Assembly (NCBI RefSeq): GCF_019749295.1
Contig: NZ_JACWFG010000010.1
Coordinates: forward strand, 28,752 to 92,751
DNA: 64,000 nt
Direction: 5' to 3'
From: Neobacillus niacini
Lineage (GTDB): Bacteria; Bacillota; Bacilli; Bacillales; Cytobacillaceae
The translations under genes were made by a program, and so were the position numbers. This document shows, one piece after another, positions 61,102 through 64,000 of this stretch; the stretch's first letter is position 1, and each line of letters begins with the position of its first letter. The notes under the pieces were generated by a model. The model had not been told where the DNA came from. It made no database searches and saw only the letters and a list, made by a program, of their open reading frames with translations.

Positions 61102-62550
61102 TTGTATACATTTTTAGCAGGTATTGCACTCTTAATTATTGGATATTTTACTTATGGAAAATTTATTGAAAAAATGTTTGGTGTAAAGGAAGATCGGGCA
61201 ACACCCGCCTATGTAAACAACGATGGCGTTGACTATGTCCCAATGAGCACACCTAAGAACTCCTTAATTCAGCTATTAAACATTGCTGGTACTGGGCCTG
61301 TCTTTGGTCCCATTATGGGAGCACTATATGGACCTGTTGCCTTTATCTGGATAGTCATTGGCTGTATTTTTGCTGGAGCTGTTCATGATTACCTCACAGG
61401 GATGATTTCTATCCGAAACCGTGGTGCACATCTGCCGGAACTAGCAAGTAAGTTTTTAGGAAAAATAATGAAGCATGTAGTAAATGCTTTTGCTGTTTTG
61501 CTCCTTTTGTTAGTAGGTACGGTCTTTGTATCGACACCAGCAAGTCTGCTTCACGTATTAATGGATGGTAAAATAGCATTAGGCTTAATTATTGGAGCGA
61601 TTTTCATCTATTATATTGCTGCTACACTTCTTCCAGTGGATAAAGTGATTGGACGCCTATATCCATACTTTGGAGCATTATTATTAATCAGTGCTCTTGG
61701 CGTAGGAATTGGTATGATTGTAACAGGTGCACCGATTCCTGAATTATCGTTAACCAACTTTCATCCAGCTAATGCTCCTATTTTACCTTTGTTGTTTTTC
61801 ACGATTTCATGTGGAGCGCTTTCTGGATTCCATGCTACACAAACACCGATTATTTCACGTACCACCCAAAATGAAAAACAAGGCCGGAAAATTTTCTACG
61901 GGATGATGATCACAGAAGGCGTCATCGCCATGATTTGGGCCGCTGCAGGAATGAGCTTATTCAATGGTTACAATGGTTTGAATGATATTTTAGCTGCAGG
62001 TGGCCCAGGAGCGGTTGTCAGCCAAGCCTCTACTGCTTTACTCGGTGCAATTGGCGGGACCTTAGCCGTTCTTGGGGTAGTAGTATTGCCGATTACTTCA
62101 GGGGATACAGCTTTCCGTAGCGCGCGTATGATTATTGCTGAATACATTAACATTGCTCAGAAAAAGTTTTCAAGCCGTTTATGGATTGCTCTGCCGTTAT
62201 TCGTCATCTCAGCGATTTTAACACAAATAGACTTTAACCTTCTATGGAGATACTTTAGCTGGGCAAACCAAGCTACTGCTGTTATTGCACTCTTTGTAGG
62301 TGCTATGTACTTGTATATTGCTAGGAAAAATTACTATGTTGCGCTAATACCTGGTTCCTTCATGTTAGTAATGGTCATCACCTATATCTTAAATGCACCC
62401 ATTGGATTTGGATTGTCGATGTCCACTGCTTGGATTGGCGGTTTTATCGGCGCTGCTGTGCTAATAGGATTATTCTTCCGTGCTGCTAAAAAAGCACGAG
62501 CAAATAATCTGCCTTTAGAAGATGATGTTACAGGCTGGAAGGCTGCTTAG
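61102..62550 (+). CDS. cstA: Carbon starvation protein CstA family transporter
   Basis: 482 residues with about thirteen helices. The start is TTG 61102, chosen because GGGGGAG lies upstream. Family hallmarks are LLNIAGTGPVFGPIMGALYGP, GAVHDYLTGMISIRNRG and FSWANQATAVIALFVGAMYL. It is shorter than the about 700-residue E. coli CstA. Homologues (CstA, BtsT) import pyruvate or peptides. In E. coli BtsT is activated by the LytTR system BtsS/BtsR. The same order of sensor, regulator and transporter here points to pyruvate uptake, which is inferred. Confidence 0.85.
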   Translation: MYTFLAGIALLIIGYFTYGKFIEKMFGVKEDRATPAYVNNDGVDYVPMSTPKNSLIQLLNIAGTGPVFGPIMGALYGPVAFIWIVIGCIFAGAVHDYLTGMISIRNRGAHLPELASKFLGKIMKHVVNAFAVLLLLLVGTVFVSTPASLLHVLMDGKIALGLIIGAIFIYYIAATLLPVDKVIGRLYPYFGALLLISALGVGIGMIVTGAPIPELSLTNFHPANAPILPLLFFTISCGALSGFHATQTPIISRTTQNEKQGRKIFYGMMITEGVIAMIWAAAGMSLFNGYNGLNDILAAGGPGAVVSQASTALLGAIGGTLAVLGVVVLPITSGDTAFRSARMIIAEYINIAQKKFSSRLWIALPLFVISAILTQIDFNLLWRYFSWANQATAVIALFVGAMYLYIARKNYYVALIPGSFMLVMVITYILNAPIGFGLSMSTAWIGGFIGAAVLIGLFFRAAKKARANNLPLEDDVTGWKAA

Positions 62551-62578
62551 TGGACTGCAAAATAAAGTCTGTAAAGTG

Positions 62579-62611
62579 AAAGTGCACACATTGCTGCGTG
62601 CACTTTTTTTA
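62579..62611 (+). terminator. Terminator of cstA
   Basis: AAGTGCAC(AC) and (GC)GTGCACTT form a strong stem followed by TTTTTT. Confidence 0.85.
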
Positions 62612-63301
62612 TTCTGTTTCTAGTAAAAACTTTTCAATGGTCTTTTGGATATCATTTTCAGTATAAACAAAAGAAATTTCATTTCCCTCTCTTAAAGATG
62701 GCAATTGCCCTATAGCTTCTTCCGTTAATTGGAATGCCACCTTCTCTCCCTTAACATCCACTTCAACGGTATGGGGATCCATTTGCCCTACAAGTATGCC
62801 TGAAGCTTTTGTATACAACGAGTTTTCCACAAGTAAATCTGTTACCACCTTGGCCTCTTCTTCCGCGGCTGTTAAAAACACTTCAATCCTGTAACTCCCA
62901 TTATAAAGATCAGAAATGGTAAACGAGTTTTGAATCTCTTGATTATTCTCCAAGTTCAACTTAGTGATGGCCTGTGTTGACATGACGTCATCGGAATACT
63001 GCTTTACCTTTAACCCTTTTTCATCATAAACAATAAAATCAGCCTGAAGCCCATTGGGAAACGATAGTTTTTGAGGTTCTCCCGATAAATTCTTTACTTT
63101 ATAATTAATAATAACGGAATTATTTTTTTCTTTTATCTCTATGGAGGGTTGAAATTGTGCAGCAATCTCATTTTGTTTTGGGTTTTCCGTTAGGTTTTCT
63201 TTTTTCACTCCCTCTCCATTACCATTTGCATTATTTCCAGTACCACATGCACACAACAATCCAGCGGCTAATACGAGCATAACCATTTTTTTAAATAACA
63301 T
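62609..63301 (-). CDS. BsuPI-domain lipoprotein
   Basis: 230 residues from ATG 63301, after AAAAGGAG. A signal peptide ends with lipobox LLCAC (Cys19). A low-complexity Asn/Gly linker precedes the BsuPI-type domain at about 55-155 (IINYKVKNLSGEPQKLSFPN, FIVYDEKGLKVKQYSDD). BsuPI was first seen as an intracellular proteinase inhibitor, but many secreted proteins carry it. A further C-terminal domain of about 70 residues is unknown (KASGILVGQMDPHTVEVDVK). The longer frame to 63367 has no ribosome binding site. Confidence 0.75.
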   Translation of the reverse strand: MLFKKMVMLVLAAGLLCACGTGNNANGNGEGVKKENLTENPKQNEIAAQFQPSIEIKEKNNSVIINYKVKNLSGEPQKLSFPNGLQADFIVYDEKGLKVKQYSDDVMSTQAITKLNLENNQEIQNSFTISDLYNGSYRIEVFLTAAEEEAKVVTDLLVENSLYTKASGILVGQMDPHTVEVDVKGEKVAFQLTEEAIGQLPSLREGNEISFVYTENDIQKTIEKFLLETE

Positions 63302-63423
63302 AAATGAAAAACTCCTTTTATTCGAATTACCTAAATAGTCGATTAAAAAGAGATTGGAGTTACACAAATTATTACAATATATTAGAGAGATTTTTTATCT
63401 TAATCAAAATTTACAACTAATAA

Positions 63424-63455
63424 AAAAGAAAGAAGACTGATTTCGTCTTCTTTCT
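63424..63455 (-). terminator. Terminator of the 49-residue gene
   Basis: GAAAGAAGAC and GTCTTCTTTC form a perfect stem around seven bases, followed on the minus strand by TTTTTTATT. Confidence 0.8.
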
Positions 63456-63473
63456 TCTTCCCAGATGTATCCT

Positions 63474-63623
63474 TTACCACCTATGTGCCTTAGCGTTTGA
63501 TTTAGCAATAATGGTATGCTGAGAAATTCTTGTTTCTCCATTTACCTGAGAACTAGCACGCTTAGGCCGTGTCGAATTCTTGAAAAACTTCAGAGAATGT
63601 GGATCCAAATTCTGAGTACTCAC
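63474..63623 (-). CDS. Small basic hypothetical protein, 49 aa
   Basis: GTG 63623 stands six bases after GAGGTGA. The product is basic (FFKNSTRPKRASSQVNG, KSNAKAHRW), without membrane helix or Cys. No family recognised. It lies just after the rRNA operon end and has its own terminator, which makes it likely to be a real gene. Confidence 0.55.
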   Translation of the reverse strand: MSTQNLDPHSLKFFKNSTRPKRASSQVNGETRISQHTIIAKSNAKAHRW

Positions 63624-63752
63624 GAAGAATCACCTCAATAGTTAGGATAGGGATACTCTGACACGCGATATTACAAGAATATCAGTTATAGTATTTGATT
63701 AAGAACATATAAAAATACACATAATTTATAGCCAAATCTCAAATTGGTCAAC

Positions 63753-63787
63753 AAGAAAACACAACCTTTATCAGGTTGTGTTTTTTA
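63753..63787 (-). terminator. Terminator of the rRNA operon
   Basis: AACACAACCT and AGGTTGTGTT pair around five bases, immediately after the 5S end; on the minus strand TTTTCTTGTT follows. Confidence 0.85.
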
Positions 63788-63788
63788 T

Positions 63789-63905
<117 letters not shown>

Positions 63906-63976
63906 CTGTTTTTGAGGTTTCATTCCCTCAAAACTAGATAATCAGAAGAAGTAGTAAAACGAGTTCGCTTTAAAAT

Positions 63977-64000
63977 TGGTTAAGTCCTCGAACGATTAGT
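63977..64000 (-). rRNA. rrl: 23S ribosomal RNA, 3' end only
   Basis: The minus strand reads ACTAATCGTTCGAGGACTTA and then ACC, the conserved 3' end of Bacillus 23S rRNA. The rest lies beyond the right edge. Confidence 0.85.

Overview
The window looks like a piece of chromosome from an endospore-forming, low-GC Gram-positive bacterium of the Bacillaceae (Bacillus/Neobacillus type). The signs are strong AGGAGG-type ribosome binding sites, frequent GTG and TTG starts, a tricistronic GerA-type spore germination operon, a YhcN-like lipoprotein and a gamma-SASP-like small protein. It also carries YabR and DbpA/YxiN orthologues, a LytS/LytR pair, a BirA-type biotin operator and Bacillus-like 5S and 23S ends. 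Most genes lie on the minus strand, in the same direction as the rRNA operon that enters at the right edge.

Layout. 1-9.5 kb: end of a Tat-exported gluconate-dehydrogenase-type subunit, small envelope proteins, a frameshifted luciferase-like monooxygenase, a Cof-type HAD phosphatase, an alpha/beta hydrolase, a RarD-like permease, a VWA lipoprotein, a TerC-family protein and a MarR regulator. 9.6-24.5 kb: NhaC-type antiporter, YetF-like protein, sensor kinase, guanine deaminase, truncated haemoglobin, isochorismatase-type hydrolase, second LLM oxidoreductase, cysteine desulfurase and a lone argininosuccinate lyase. 24.5-29.2 kb: small proteins and the germination operon (A, B and C subunits plus a 52-codon fourth gene). 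29-40 kb: DMT transporter, membrane proteins, a DUF3800 protein, cold shock protein, an acetyl-CoA hydrolase/transferase with a LytTR regulator and a DUF2161 protein, and a large membrane protein. 39.7-52.5 kb: threonine-aldolase-like enzyme, bioY-bioB, S66 peptidase, PAP2 phosphatase, FAD oxidoreductase, 2-hydroxyacid dehydrogenase, DbpA helicase and a guanylate-kinase paralogue. 52.7-64 kb: YabR, DUF3231, an NCS1 permease with a 51-residue membrane partner, HAD hydrolase, LytS-LytR-CstA, a BsuPI-domain lipoprotein, 5S rRNA and the 3' end of 23S rRNA.

The most unusual structure is in the intergenic DNA. Four tandem arrays (about 11663-12075, 18803-19040, 34247-34425 and 44060-44700) have four different unit sequences, yet all share a 52-bp period and each unit contains an inverted repeat. 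Three of the four start at, or run into, the 3' end of a gene. Fifty-two bp is five helical turns at 10.4 bp per turn. A decayed piece resembling the second array lies near 16290-16370. I know of no described system matching this set.

Functional groupings visible from context are germination (GerA/B/C plus small partner), biotin (bioY-bioB under BirA), a probable pyruvate-type sensing and uptake module (LytS-LytR-CstA with a CcpA-type cre site), and a CoA-transferase module with its own LytTR regulator. No prophage, insertion sequence, CRISPR array or tRNA gene was recognised.
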